Shown: in pieces, positions 41,283 through 49,477 of the stretch | Position numbering within the stretch: position 1 is the first letter of the stretch | How the letters are laid out: the number at the start of each line of letters is the position of its first letter | Source: a virus | Direction: 5' to 3' (one strand) | DNA: 49,780 bases | Virus record (IMG/VR): IMGVR_UViG_3300048586_000634 | Location: 1-49,780 of that record | The notes under the pieces: model-generated | Told to the model about the DNA's origin: nothing | Databases searched by the model: none | Seen by the model: only the letters and a program-made list of their open reading frames with translations | Made by a program: the position numbers and the translations under genes

Positions 41283-42206
41283 ATGTCAGAAGTACGATCC
41301 GCATTGCCGTATATTTCGCACCTTCGTGTGACCAAACGCCCCACGATCAAGTGGGAGGCAACTGGCTACATGAACCAGAACGGCGAGGACCTCTATCGCC
41401 AAGGAGTCGATCTCCCTGGAATCGAATGCGAAGTGACTCCCTACATGGGGTCGGTGAAGGGACCGGCTGCCAACTATCGATTCCCGCTGAAAGCCTTCTT
41501 CGAAGCGCACTTGGCCAAACTGCAAGCACTGCCAACGAAGACCGAGCAAGACAACGCAGCAATCGCGAACCTTCAGGCGACGATCGCCAATCCGGAGACG
41601 ATTTGGGCCGAATCAATTCTGCTTGCCGGAGGACTGCCAACTCTCACCGCCTTGTGGCAAGACGTGTTCAGCGACGCGCTAGATGAATTCACAGAGTGGA
41701 GCGAGCCCGAAGTAGCTGCCGGTGGAATCCCGCTCTACGTGCGCGAAATGCAATGGGACGCTCGCATCCCATACGAGTCCGCCAAGTCGATCACGCTCAA
41801 GGTGGGGCTGTTCTCCAACAATCAAGACAAAGGCGATCCCTCGCTTTACACGCTTAGCTTCGAGGACGCCGCTACGCGAGCCCAGCGCGAGGCCTATAAC
41901 GCACAGCTCGTGCAACGTATCGCGCAGCTGACAGAGGCAATCGCTGCTCTTCCTGAAGGCCCGAGCCCCGAGCGAACGCAGAAGGAGCAAGAACTCGCAG
42001 GGTACCAATCGGAAATGGCTCAACGCGACGCCGTCGAGAACGGGCTCATGAGCGATCTGCTATCCAATGCATCCGTGCAGCAATCGCTCCCGACATTGTT
42101 GCTCGCGATCCTCGGATCGCTCAAAGCCGTCTACTGGCCGGACCTCGACATGGTGACCGTGCAAGCCAAGCTCGCCGAGACGCTAGGGGAGTTGGCGGCC
42201 GCGTAG
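41283..42206 (+). CDS. Phage protein with coiled coil, unknown function
   Basis: 307 residues from the ATG at 41283; an upstream in-frame start is inside the previous gene. The first part is strand-rich (HLRVTKRPTIKWEATGYM, LYVREMQWDARIPY). Residues about 215-265 are a Gln/Glu/Ala-rich coiled coil (REAYNAQLVQRIAQLTEAIA). No family recognised. It is the last rightward gene before the leftward cargo genes and ends eight bases from the facing gene. Confidence 0.5.
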   Translation: MSEVRSALPYISHLRVTKRPTIKWEATGYMNQNGEDLYRQGVDLPGIECEVTPYMGSVKGPAANYRFPLKAFFEAHLAKLQALPTKTEQDNAAIANLQATIANPETIWAESILLAGGLPTLTALWQDVFSDALDEFTEWSEPEVAAGGIPLYVREMQWDARIPYESAKSITLKVGLFSNNQDKGDPSLYTLSFEDAATRAQREAYNAQLVQRIAQLTEAIAALPEGPSPERTQKEQELAGYQSEMAQRDAVENGLMSDLLSNASVQQSLPTLLLAILGSLKAVYWPDLDMVTVQAKLAETLGELAAA

Positions 42207-42214
42207 TTTCAACT

Positions 42215-42988
42215 TTATGGCCAGCGAGTATCGCGGTTGGATTGTTCCAACCGCATTGCCTCTTCAAACTCAGCCCGATATTGTCGATCGAACTCGCGCT
42301 GTCTTGCATCAGGATCGTATTCGTCGTCTCCCGATCCGCCGGTCAATAAGGCCTGGAATAATGATCCGAGTGCACGTGCATTTTGCATTTGCCTCTCTTG
42401 CTCAGCCCTCTCCCTTTCGGCTAACGCGATTTGCTCGGGACTGGGCTTAGCTGCGCCCTCAAGGATTGCCATCAGCTGGAGAAGCGACTCGTCTGAGGTT
42501 TGCATCCTTGCGCGGAGTTCGGGGGTAACCGGAAAATCAGGATGCGGGGCGGGTACCACAGCGGCTGCAGTCGTCGTCTGCGGCTCAATCCTTGGTTGCG
42601 GCGTTGGCGTATTCAAGTCTACGACTACAACATCGGAGTCCTTCAAATCAGGAAATGCCTCCTGGAACATTGTCGCAGGCAGTCGAATTGTACTATCGAT
42701 CGGTTCCGTGCTCAAATCGTCCTGGATCGCGTAACCACCGGAAAATGCGGCGTTTGCATATTCAACGTCGGAAAGCGATCCTCCGAGGCCACCACCTCCC
42801 AAGCCATAAGAACTACTATCGAATTGCGCGTCTGATTGTGCAACTCGTTGCTTGTGCTTATAGACACCTACGCCGACAACCAAGCTCATTCCGCCTAGCA
42901 ATAGTGCCCACAGTGCTAGATTCAAAGGGTTAAACACCGATGGCGTTTCAATCTCGGTGTCGGGCGATAGTTGCTCAGGCTGTGACAT
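42215..42988 (-). CDS. Single-pass membrane protein of unknown function
   Basis: 257 residues from the ATG at 42988; an upstream TTG would add 32 residues with no obvious content. A transmembrane helix (about 19-42, FNPLNLALWALLLGGMSLVVGVGV) is followed by a Ser/Gly-rich stretch (SSSYGLGGGGLGG), a Pro/Thr-rich linker, and a charged C-terminus (QREFDRQYRAEFEEAM). The sequence is leftward in a rightward prophage. Acidic, disordered character after the helix suggests an exported or periplasmic face, which fits lysogenic conversion. Confidence 0.55.
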   Translation of the reverse strand: MSQPEQLSPDTEIETPSVFNPLNLALWALLLGGMSLVVGVGVYKHKQRVAQSDAQFDSSSYGLGGGGLGGSLSDVEYANAAFSGGYAIQDDLSTEPIDSTIRLPATMFQEAFPDLKDSDVVVVDLNTPTPQPRIEPQTTTAAAVVPAPHPDFPVTPELRARMQTSDESLLQLMAILEGAAKPSPEQIALAERERAEQERQMQNARALGSLFQALLTGGSGDDEYDPDARQREFDRQYRAEFEEAMRLEQSNRDTRWP

Positions 42989-43108
42989 GGCGGGTTCCCA
43001 CTGCGGTACGTTGGCGTAAAGACTGCCGGATTGTAAACCTCTTCGAAACACGCCGCCATAGATTGATAGAATTCCGTCCTTCAAGGTGATGCGGCTTTCC
43101 GAGGGACA

Positions 43109-44074
43109 TCAATCCTTCTCTAAACACTCCCCAATCACCGCTGCGAGCCTCACCGACGCCAATTTTGCCCGCTCCTGGGCTACTCGCCCCGCTTTTTTCA
43201 GGTAGGCCTCGGAGAGGTCTACCTTTGGCACTTCGGTGGCCAACCCTCGGCTGACAAGTGCCACTTGGCTCAGAACCTCGTCGGTGTAAACGGACTCGAC
43301 GGCGAACTTGCGGCTTTCGTCGATCCAGACGGTCGGGTTGACCTGCTGTTCATTGGACCCCGCATCGACATTCAGCTTGGCAATTTCGTCAACGCGACGT
43401 TTGACGTCTCCCTCATCGTACCTATCACCGAGGAGCTGGTCCCACAGTGCGTGCATGTTGCCCCGCTGCGCCGTCAGGATGCGGTTTGCTCCTCGGTCCC
43501 CATCCTTTTCCTGAAAGACGCCCTCGACGTACAGTGAGCCTGCGTGGCAGGGCTGGTGGGCATCGGCGACCAGGTGAGCGATCCAGCAAAGCGCGACGGC
43601 TCGATCGGCGTCCGGGCGGCTCTTGTCCTTCAGGACCGACCTGCACAACTGGACGGCTTGGACGATGTGAAGGTCCTGGGTGGCGAGAGAGGCATCCGCG
43701 GGGACAGGTCCGGGTGTCTCGGGGACCTGGAGCTTGGTTTTGTCTCCGATCGCCAGCGAGGCTCCAAGCTGGTAGTGCCAAGTCGACCGATGGTACTCGG
43801 GTTGGCGTCGGGCGACGTCCGGCCAGTAACCGATCCGACCGATCATCCAAGCGAGTTTGCTGCTGTCGGACTGGATGCCGTTCGGTGGTGCAAAATCATC
43901 GGCGAACCGTGGGTGCGCCTTCATGAGACGTTCGATTTCGGCACGTTCGGCAGCTGAGGAGTTCCGGTAGGCCAATTGCATGATGATCGCGTGACCGCAT
44001 TCTGACCAGGCAAAAGCTGGAGCGGAACTGAGTGCGACCATGGCGGTCACGAGAAATGTAAAGAATCGTTTCAT
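43109..44074 (-). CDS. Secreted S1/P1-type nuclease
   Basis: 321 residues from the ATG at 44074. A signal peptide (FLVTAMVALSSAPAFA) ends just before Trp23, and S1/P1 enzymes need a mature N-terminal Trp for zinc binding. H28 in SECGHAI, AHLVADAHQPCHAG, GDRGANRI and NMHALWDQL are the family's zinc-ligand motifs, all present. The enzyme degrades single-stranded nucleic acid. Its location in a prophage suggests host-benefit cargo or an import from the host. GC content is higher than in the neighbouring fibre genes. Confidence 0.92.
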   Translation of the reverse strand: MKRFFTFLVTAMVALSSAPAFAWSECGHAIIMQLAYRNSSAAERAEIERLMKAHPRFADDFAPPNGIQSDSSKLAWMIGRIGYWPDVARRQPEYHRSTWHYQLGASLAIGDKTKLQVPETPGPVPADASLATQDLHIVQAVQLCRSVLKDKSRPDADRAVALCWIAHLVADAHQPCHAGSLYVEGVFQEKDGDRGANRILTAQRGNMHALWDQLLGDRYDEGDVKRRVDEIAKLNVDAGSNEQQVNPTVWIDESRKFAVESVYTDEVLSQVALVSRGLATEVPKVDLSEAYLKKAGRVAQERAKLASVRLAAVIGECLEKD

Positions 44075-44246
44075 CGGTTTAGAAAATTCTGTGAATGCTG
44101 ATCGACCAGGAAAACTCACCTCAGAATAGCAAAACCATCTGAGCAGACTTGCATTTTCACCCAATCTTCACGGCGATCGGCACCGGTCAGTCCATCACCA
44201 AAATGCCGATAGCTTGAAATTTCTCTTTCGCACACAAGACAAACGC

Positions 44247-44338
44247 TTGAAACAAAATCCTTGATCGAATAGTTTTATTGAAGCCTCGGGGGGCAGCAGT
44301 ATTTCGGGCGTGATGCTCTCTCCCCGGGGCTTTTTTGT
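44247..44338 (+). promoter_or_regulatory. Promoter followed closely by an intrinsic terminator
   Basis: TTGAAA (44247-44252) and TAGTTT (44270-44275) are separated by exactly 17 bases. The predicted start (about 44282) coincides with an 11-base-pair stem, AAGCCTCGGGG with CCCCGGGGCTT (one G-U), then TTTTTTG at 44331-44337. This could make a short hairpin RNA of about 56 nt or act as an attenuator in front of the fibre-like gene at 44478. No gene lies between promoter and stem. Confidence 0.45.
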
Positions 44339-44477
44339 TTCCCCATGCGGTGCTGGACTCGAGATGCTCCACGCATCTTTTCTCGGGACGAAGGCATCGC
44401 ACTTCTGTAGAAGTACGTTCCACAAGTTGAAGTGGGCGACTCCCCTTGCGATTCTTCCTCATGGAAGGAAATGCCAA

Positions 44478-44828
44478 ATGGAATCAGAAGCACTAAGTAG
44501 TTTGCAGGTAAAACAGCTCGTTGCGGAAGCGATGTCCGCGATTGTCACAAGGATCATCTTGCGGCGCGACGAGGCTGCTAATTGGTTGGCGGCTGATGCG
44601 GTGCTTGGAGATGGTGAGCTAGGGTTCGAGACTGATTCGAGGCTACTCAAAATCGGGGACGGGTCGACCCCTTGGCCGGACCTCGATTATCTCGGAAATG
44701 TCATTTGGGGAACGCCTACATCCGCCTCAGCTCCAGGCACGCGAGGGATGTGCATGTACGACGCAAACTATGCATACTTTTGCGTAGCGGACAGCACATG
44801 GAAACGGACGGCGTTGTCGACGTGGTAG
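44478..44828 (+). CDS. Short fibre-domain protein
   Basis: 116 residues from an ATG with GGAAGGAA upstream. Residues about 25-70 (RIILRRDEAANW, GELGFETDSRLLKIGDGS) are homologous to the N-terminal module of the large fibre at 37490. The rest (GTRGMCMYDANYAYFCVADSTWKRTALSTW) matches a small module found at ends of phage tail proteins. It is a complete compact protein, not a simple truncation. It could be a second fibre or a fibre cap. Confidence 0.65.
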   Translation: MESEALSSLQVKQLVAEAMSAIVTRIILRRDEAANWLAADAVLGDGELGFETDSRLLKIGDGSTPWPDLDYLGNVIWGTPTSASAPGTRGMCMYDANYAYFCVADSTWKRTALSTW

Positions 44829-44839
44829 CCTAGGTTGAT

Positions 44840-45070
44840 TCAGCGAAAGTCGCTGCGATCTTCCTCCAACTCGCCAAGCTGCTCGTGTAGGCTTGTTTGG
44901 CTGGCAGGAGCTCCTGTCGCAATTAGGTTTCGGACGCGAGTCCAGACGGCTTGTAGAGGGCTCCCGCTGAACTCGCTTCGATAGATGTCCATGAGTGAAG
45001 TGCAACGGGCTCTTTCAGCTTCGACTGCCTTCTCGATCATTTCCCTGATCTTCGCTTGGTCCGTATCCAT
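44840..45070 (-). CDS. Small helical acidic protein downstream of the integrase
   Basis: 76 residues from an ATG with GAGG seven bases upstream, overlapping the end of the integrase gene by 56 bases on the same strand. The sequence (KIREMIEKAVEAERARCTSLMD ... EQLGELEEDRSDFR) is helical and charged. It would be co-expressed with the integrase. It may be an excisionase-like or regulatory partner, but no HTH is visible. No family recognised. Confidence 0.5.
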   Translation of the reverse strand: MDTDQAKIREMIEKAVEAERARCTSLMDIYRSEFSGSPLQAVWTRVRNLIATGAPASQTSLHEQLGELEEDRSDFR

Positions 45071-45935
45071 CTGGTCGCCTCGGAACAGAGTATTGTCGGC
45101 GTGCTCTATGGTCTATGTAAAATTTGCGAACGATCCGAGTTCCGCTCGTGTGACCGAGCGACTCAGCGGCGGCTGACTCGCCACTGCTGATGTAAACTTG
45201 GGTTGCATTCGTCTTTCTGAGTGTACCAAGATTCTTGCCCCGTACGCGACGAAATCCGTACTTCGCAGCCCCGCGAAAGATCTTCTCCATCCACTTCCGG
45301 ACGACGGTCCAGGTCACCGGGAAAACAAACTCCGGATCGGAATTTCGGATCTTCTGCAAGGCTTCGATCGCCGGGTCGTCTAGGAACGTTACATGGGGCT
45401 TCTTGGTTTTGTTCTGGATAAGGCAAATGCTCTTGGTCGCAAAATCGATATCCGCCCATTGCATCAAAAACAAGTCGGTTGGTCGCAAACCAGTATTGTA
45501 GGCGACCCAAATCATGGCAGTGAACAAGTCCCCTGGGTGGACCGGTATGTTTCGGAAAGAGCCCGTAAGTTCGCTTGCGCTTTGCAGCAATGCGTGAAAG
45601 TCCTGAAGGCTCCATGCCGTGACGGGGGTCTCTTCGGCTTTGGGGCGTCGCAGCCGCTTGATCTCGTACGCAGGCTTATGTTCCACCTGAGTCAAGTGGT
45701 TCCAGACTCGGCACAAGGCGCGACGGTAGTTGCCTGCGGTAGTGTTGGATCGAGATTGCTGGATGTACTGGATGAACTTGTTGAGGTTGTCTCGCTCTAG
45801 GTCGTCAGACTGCGCCTGCTTGCCAAGCCAGTCAGAAAATCTCCGAACCGACCGCGAGTACATGTTCTGGGTCTTGTAGCAGAGATCGTGCTCCATAGCG
45901 ATTTGTTCGAGGGCTGTCTTCAAAAGCATGGCCAT
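45015..45935 (-). CDS. int: Tyrosine recombinase / integrase
   Basis: 306 residues from the ATG at 45935, preceded by AGGAGAACGA; upstream frame to 46052 is not needed. Core residues are R151 (NTGLRPTDLF), R240 in LGTLRKTNATQVY, H262 in SLGHTSG and Y273 in RKFYID. The usual first His of the HxLR box is replaced by Gly237 (GTLR), a known but uncommon variation. N-terminal SAM-like core-binding domain at about 1-100. It is adjacent to the tRNA-derived attachment site, as expected for a prophage integrase. Confidence 0.92.
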   Translation of the reverse strand: MAMLLKTALEQIAMEHDLCYKTQNMYSRSVRRFSDWLGKQAQSDDLERDNLNKFIQYIQQSRSNTTAGNYRRALCRVWNHLTQVEHKPAYEIKRLRRPKAEETPVTAWSLQDFHALLQSASELTGSFRNIPVHPGDLFTAMIWVAYNTGLRPTDLFLMQWADIDFATKSICLIQNKTKKPHVTFLDDPAIEALQKIRNSDPEFVFPVTWTVVRKWMEKIFRGAAKYGFRRVRGKNLGTLRKTNATQVYISSGESAAAESLGHTSGTRIVRKFYIDHRARRQYSVPRRPDGYGPSEDQGNDREGSRS

Positions 45936-46050
45936 TCGTTCTCCTCTCGGGGGAAAGTGATGAAACGATATACGCCGTAGAATTCCGGATGCGTTCCTGT
46001 TCCGGTGCGGTTTGCCGCAAGTCAGTGGGAAATGAGGTGGCTTTCTGGAC

Positions 46051-46099
46051 ACACGGCTTCATAAGCCGTGTGTCGGTGGTTCGAGTCCACTCATCGCTA
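46051..46099 (+). other. attR-like site: 3' part of a tRNA-Met gene
   Basis: ACGGC / GCCGT anticodon stem (46053-46069) encloses the loop TTCATAA with anticodon CAT. A five-base variable loop follows, then T stem GGTGG / CCACT around TTCGAGT (46075-46091), then a 3' acceptor strand CATCGCT with discriminator A (46099). The matching 5' strand AGCGATG and D arm are missing: the 26 bases upstream do not fit. So this is the 3' tRNA fragment left at a prophage end. The intact tRNA should lie at the left border. Confidence 0.8.
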
Positions 46100-46280
46100 C
46101 TTACGAAATCTCAAGCAATTCGTTGATAAAACGAAACCTTTCGGTTGCCGAGAGCATTCTTTCATCCTCAGCAGTTTTCAGTGGTTACTGAGAACCCCCG
46201 GCTGGAACGCGTGCCCCGGCCCTTTTTAGGCACCGCACCGGGCAAGGTGTGGTGCAAATGGATCCAGTCTATCTACGCAT

Positions 46281-46712
46281 TGATCCCACAGAAAATGCCG
46301 GAGGCATAGCAGCTTGTAGCCGGCGGTTCGTTCTTTTTGCTGATAGATCCAGCTGTGGGCCATATCTGCAACTTTCCTGAGCAACGGAAGCTCATCACGA
46401 CAAAAGGAGGAGCTGGATTCCCAGACCTTCTCTATCTCACTGCTACTATTTGAATCCGTGGTGAATCAACCGCGGAGGAGCGCGGAGGATCGCGGAGTAG
46501 ATACCGAGTCGTTAGTGACAATGTTTTCCTTCCAACGCGTTGGCTGAATGCTCGCCTCCTCTCGCATTCGGTTCTCTTCTTCGCGCCGTGGCGCCGTAGC
46601 GAGAAATTCTTCACTAGCCTGGATCCGAAGAGAGTGGCGCGCCACGGCGCCAAGCTCGCAAGGGATTGAGTTGGGAATCGGACGAGGATCGTTGGGGATG
46701 GAGAGTTTAGCC
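46281..46712. repeat. Dispersed intergenic repeat, copy A
   Basis: Near-identical to copy B at 49058-49463. Shared blocks include a GCCGG-x-GGCATAGCA start, a segment ending GCTGGATTCCCAGACC, an ACCGCGGAGGxGCGCGGAG block, and a long imperfect hairpin (GCGCCGTGGCGCC with GGCGCGCCACGGCGCC). Copy A has an extra roughly 50-base block (from CCGAGTCG to GAATGCTCG) that is absent from B but present in C. No gene is apparent in 46102-46714 apart from repeat sequence. Confidence 0.85.
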
Positions 46713-46714
46713 TT

Positions 46715-46819
46715 TTAGACTCGGCTGAAGTTCACCCCGTAGCGAGTCCCGGATTCGGTCTCGTTACGCCAAATGGCAGCCTTCTGCTTCGCGGTAAACT
46801 TTCTAGGTGGTTTGGTCAT
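46715..46819 (-). pseudogene. Short transposase-like remnant
   Basis: 34 codons, MTKPPRKFTAKQKAAIW..., resembling the N-terminus of a transposase HTH (K-x-FTAKQKAAI), then stops. An AGGAGG ribosome binding site lies upstream of an overlapping ATG that opens a six-codon frame, as if a frameshift had disrupted a longer start. It borders the dispersed repeat. Probably a decayed gene fragment. Confidence 0.35.
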
Positions 46820-46931
46820 CGGATTGGTTTGGACATCGGAATCCTCCTGGAATCAGGTTATGCTAGCCTAATCAGGGAGAGTTCCACCTTGGAGAGAGGC
46901 AAGACAAACTGCAAAAACGCAAGTCCGAAAC

Positions 46932-47366
46932 CTATTCCACTCGTGCTAGAGCTTCTGCAACGACCTTGCCTTTGCTTCGGAATTTAATCTTCAGTTCACC
47001 TGGCTCAAGGTCATTTGGAAGTTTGATCTTGAACCGGATGTATCTTCCGTCATTTCCCTGCTTCGCACTCGGAAAGCTAGTCGAGTTAACAATCAAACCT
47101 GCGCGATCGAAGTGAACTACACCTCCATTACCCAACACAGTAACTTTGTCGGGACTCAGTCTGGCGGAGAACGTCATCTCGACGCCACGATTTAGAAAAA
47201 CCACTTCCCCACTATCGAAAGATCGACCATTGACAGACAGCTTTCCCATTGAAAGCACTGCCTTTACTGGTTTTGAAACTTCCCTTGAGCATCCTGCATG
47301 GAAAAGTACGACGTATTCGAAACACAGTAGAAGGCAAAGATTCTTACGTAACATCCGATACCCCAT
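46932..47366 (-). CDS. Putative exported protein, possibly lipoprotein
   Basis: 144 residues from the ATG at 47366 with GGAGAAG upstream. The N-terminus is hydrophobic (NLCLLLCFEYVVLFHAGC) with an atypical lipobox before Cys. The mature part is a beta-rich domain with charged strands (FKIKLPNDLEPGELKIKFRSKGKVVAEA). No family recognised. It lies outside the prophage and is co-oriented with two further exported proteins. Confidence 0.65.
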   Translation of the reverse strand: MGYRMLRKNLCLLLCFEYVVLFHAGCSREVSKPVKAVLSMGKLSVNGRSFDSGEVVFLNRGVEMTFSARLSPDKVTVLGNGGVVHFDRAGLIVNSTSFPSAKQGNDGRYIRFKIKLPNDLEPGELKIKFRSKGKVVAEALARVE

Positions 47367-47404
47367 GGTCTTCTCCAAGCAGGCGCTCAGAGTAACGAAA
47401 AGTT

Positions 47405-47812
47405 CTATGGAATAAGCCTAACTTGGGCTGTATCTTTCAACGCACCTCCAACCCGCAGCTCAATATTTCCCGCGATAAAGGGAAGGTTTTGCGGAATAGG
47501 CCAACCACCCTGCGGTTCAGCGAGAATTGCAGCCCATGTATTCGATTGGCCATACCCACTGTCACTACTCATAACGTTTCCCGGGCCATCCTTCATCAAT
47601 AACACCCATGCAGAATCGCTACTTGCCTCTCCGCTTGCTGCAACTTGTCCGGAGAAATACATTATTCCCTCATCGAAGTTGGGGTCCAAAATAGTCCATT
47701 CGTAAGAGGTCTCACTACCTCCTTCCTCCTCCTCTTGTCCTATACTGATTGGAGATACGAATGCTAAAGTCAAACCACAAAGCAGTAGCCGTCGAACACA
47801 ATCCCTAGACAT
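47405..47812 (-). CDS. Small secreted protein
   Basis: 135 residues from the ATG at 47812 with GGAGA upstream. A signal peptide (RRLLLCGLTLAFVSPISIGQ) precedes an acidic run (EEEEGG), then a beta-rich domain (YEWTILDPNFDEGIMYFSG, IELRVGGALKDTAQVRLIP). No motif recognised. It follows the DUF1559 gene by 35 bases and is probably in the same transcript. Confidence 0.65.
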   Translation of the reverse strand: MSRDCVRRLLLCGLTLAFVSPISIGQEEEEGGSETSYEWTILDPNFDEGIMYFSGQVAASGEASSDSAWVLLMKDGPGNVMSSDSGYGQSNTWAAILAEPQGGWPIPQNLPFIAGNIELRVGGALKDTAQVRLIP

Positions 47813-47847
47813 GAACTGTCTCCTAAAAAGAACAACTCTAACAATAG

Positions 47848-48744
47848 TTAGCGAGTGCCTATGTCCCTCCAAACATTGGAGTCAATTGTACTCGCCTGAT
47901 ATTCAATATGCCCATCTGCGAAGAGCACATTAACGCCTTTTGAATGCAAACTGACGGGGGTGAAAAGCGATGACTGCACTAGATTTCCGTTCCCACAAGA
48001 ACGATCGCATGGATTCAGAATGTGGTAATAGTTTGCAACTGCTAAGCCTAGCCACGTACTGCCATTATCGAGGTCGCTTTTTGTTAGAGTCGATAGATTA
48101 ACGCATCTATTAATGATCTCATCACCTACCTGATCAACCCGACTAGATCTCGGCATCTTCCACACAGCCCCGATGTTTGAAGTGTTAGTCGATGGACAAG
48201 CTTCTGATACCAAAGCCGTTCTGGCAGAACCACGAGAGAAACTTCCCAGCTTTGGGAACTGACTTTTAGTTTCGTCACTTTCATCCATCCAAGGACCATT
48301 TCGAACAGAACCAAGACTGGTACCTCTATTAAAAACATAGTCAGTCCTAGCACGGTCCTGAGCTTCCGTTGAAGGGCACCGATAAAGATCGATCTTCAAT
48401 CCAACTAGAGAGCGATTGAAATCGATATACGCCAGATCGAAGTCAATTGTTGAGTATACGTCCCCTCTTTCGATGTACGGCAAAATGGCGACGAGTGGTC
48501 CACTTCCGTTTGGGAGAGCCAGTCTTGGAAATACTCGATGAGATTGGTGGTAGTTCTGGAGTGCTAGACCAATCTGCCTCAACCGATTGGTGCAATCAAC
48601 CCGACGCATCGCCTCCCGCGTGTAGCTAATAGCTGGGAGCACGATCGTGAGAAGCAAACCCACAACCAGAATGGTTACAACGAGTTCGGTCAAGGTGAAC
48701 GCCGAGCGTGTGCCTGTACAATGGCGAGAAACTTTTTGGGGCAT
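47848..48744 (-). CDS. DUF1559 pilin-like protein
   Basis: 298 residues. The N-terminus has a type IV prepilin-like signal (RSAFTLTELVVTILVVGLLLTIVLP) followed by the DUF1559 core: RRVDCTNRLRQIGLALQNYH, then a beta-rich region and the C-terminal GVNVLFADGHIEY block. These H-x-DG/ADG motifs and the prepilin start are characteristic of the family, which is expanded mainly in planctomycetes. Role: exported structural or surface protein of unknown function. A consensus-like promoter lies 45 bases upstream. Confidence 0.93.
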   Translation of the reverse strand: MPQKVSRHCTGTRSAFTLTELVVTILVVGLLLTIVLPAISYTREAMRRVDCTNRLRQIGLALQNYHQSHRVFPRLALPNGSGPLVAILPYIERGDVYSTIDFDLAYIDFNRSLVGLKIDLYRCPSTEAQDRARTDYVFNRGTSLGSVRNGPWMDESDETKSQFPKLGSFSRGSARTALVSEACPSTNTSNIGAVWKMPRSSRVDQVGDEIINRCVNLSTLTKSDLDNGSTWLGLAVANYYHILNPCDRSCGNGNLVQSSLFTPVSLHSKGVNVLFADGHIEYQASTIDSNVWRDIGTR

Positions 48745-48788
48745 GACTCATTCCCAAGCGAAATTCGGGGGTAATGAGAGGAGCGTTG

Positions 48789-48817
48789 AAATTATTCGAT
48801 TCTAGGGTGCAAGTCAA
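48789..48817 (-). promoter_or_regulatory. Promoter of the DUF1559 operon
   Basis: On the minus strand TTGACT (48817-48812) and TAATTT (48794-48789) are separated by exactly 17 bases, close to the sigma-70 consensus. The expected start is about 48782, some 40 bases before the ATG at 48744. It should drive the DUF1559 gene and the two secreted-protein genes after it. Confidence 0.7.
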
Positions 48818-48849
48818 GAAATCTATCAAAAAAATTTCACCAGGACTTT

Positions 48850-49057
48850 GCGATTGCGATCCTCGCCGATTGAGGCATTTCGCTGACTTCGAAGTACTAC
48901 GAACCTTGTTAGCGACTTGTTACAACTGCCTATGCTTACGCTTTCGCTCCCAGGGCATCTATCGAAGAGGTGTTTCTGAACAATGGGTTCAAGCAGCAGC
49001 ATTTGCATCTTCTTGCCCCCGTCTTCTTGCCAATGGATCAAGTCTCTCCTGTCGATG
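48850..49057. other. Intergenic DNA with no gene seen
   Basis: Region between the DUF1559 promoter and repeat copy B. A minus-strand frame here is open but runs through the repeats and has no family character. I see no RNA gene, terminator or regulatory motif I can support. Confidence 0.4.
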
Positions 49058-49463
49058 ATCGCACAAAGAATGCCGAAGGCATAGCAAGCTTGTAGCCGGC
49101 GGTTGAGCGCGAGCGACACCGCCGGTTTGTTCTTTTTGCTGATGGATCCAGGTGTGGGCCATATCTGCAACTTTCCTGAGCAACGGAAGCTCATCGCGAC
49201 AAAAGGAGGAGCTGGATTCCCAGACCTTCTCCATCTCACTGCTACCATTTGAATTCGTGGTGAATCAACCGCGGAGGGCGCGGAGGAGCGCGGAGTAGAT
49301 ACTCGCCTCCTCTCTCGTTCGGTTCTCTTCTTCGCGCCGTGGCGCCGTAGCGAGAAATTCTTCACTGGCCTGGATCCGAACAGAGTGGCGCGCCACGGCG
49401 CCAAGCTCGCCAGGGATTGAGTTGGGAATCGGACGAGGAGCTTTGGGGATGGAGAGTGTGGCC
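49058..49463. repeat. Dispersed intergenic repeat, copy B
   Basis: Matches copy A closely over most of its length. It contains a complete GCCGGCGGT ... ACCGCCGG hairpin element (around GAGCGCGAGCGAC), which copy A has lost, and lacks the roughly 50-base block of copy A. This points to modular mosaic repeats. Minus-strand frames across it in both copies are by-products. Confidence 0.85.
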
Positions 49464-49477
49464 TGATCGAATCCGAT

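Larger units (their letters stand above)
1..46099. mobile_element. Prophage of a siphovirus-like tailed phage, right-hand part
   Basis: Everything left of the tRNA fragment at 46051-46099 reads as one prophage. Visible virion genes are a Mu gpF-like head protein, prohead protease, HK97 major capsid protein, connector and tail-completion proteins, tail tube, frameshifted tail chaperones, a 907-residue tape measure, tail-tip proteins and a glycine-rich fibre. A tyrosine integrase sits at the right border. Long tail genes with a tape measure and no sheath gene point to a flexible-tailed siphovirus. Terminase, portal, lysis genes, a CI-type repressor and the left attachment site are not in the window, so the element is larger than 46 kb. 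Cargo genes interrupt the structural operon at about 17.5-20.0, 24.9-26.9, 34.4-37.4 and 42.2-44.1 kb. Confidence 0.9.

Noticed and set aside
37490-44828. Diversity-generating retroelement acting on the fibre
   Set aside because: No reverse transcriptase gene is in the window and no template/variable repeat pair was seen in the two fibre genes.
46027-46099. Complete tRNA-Met gene
   Set aside because: The 26 bases before the anticodon stem cannot form the acceptor 5' strand or a D arm, so only the 3' part is present.
1-46099. CRISPR array or anti-CRISPR locus
   Set aside because: No evenly spaced repeats with unique spacers; the only tandem repeat (7289-7368) has no spacers.
48826-49404. 192-codon minus-strand frame beside the DUF1559 promoter
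   Set aside because: Most of it runs through repeat copy B, and copy A gives similar frames; it reflects repeat composition.
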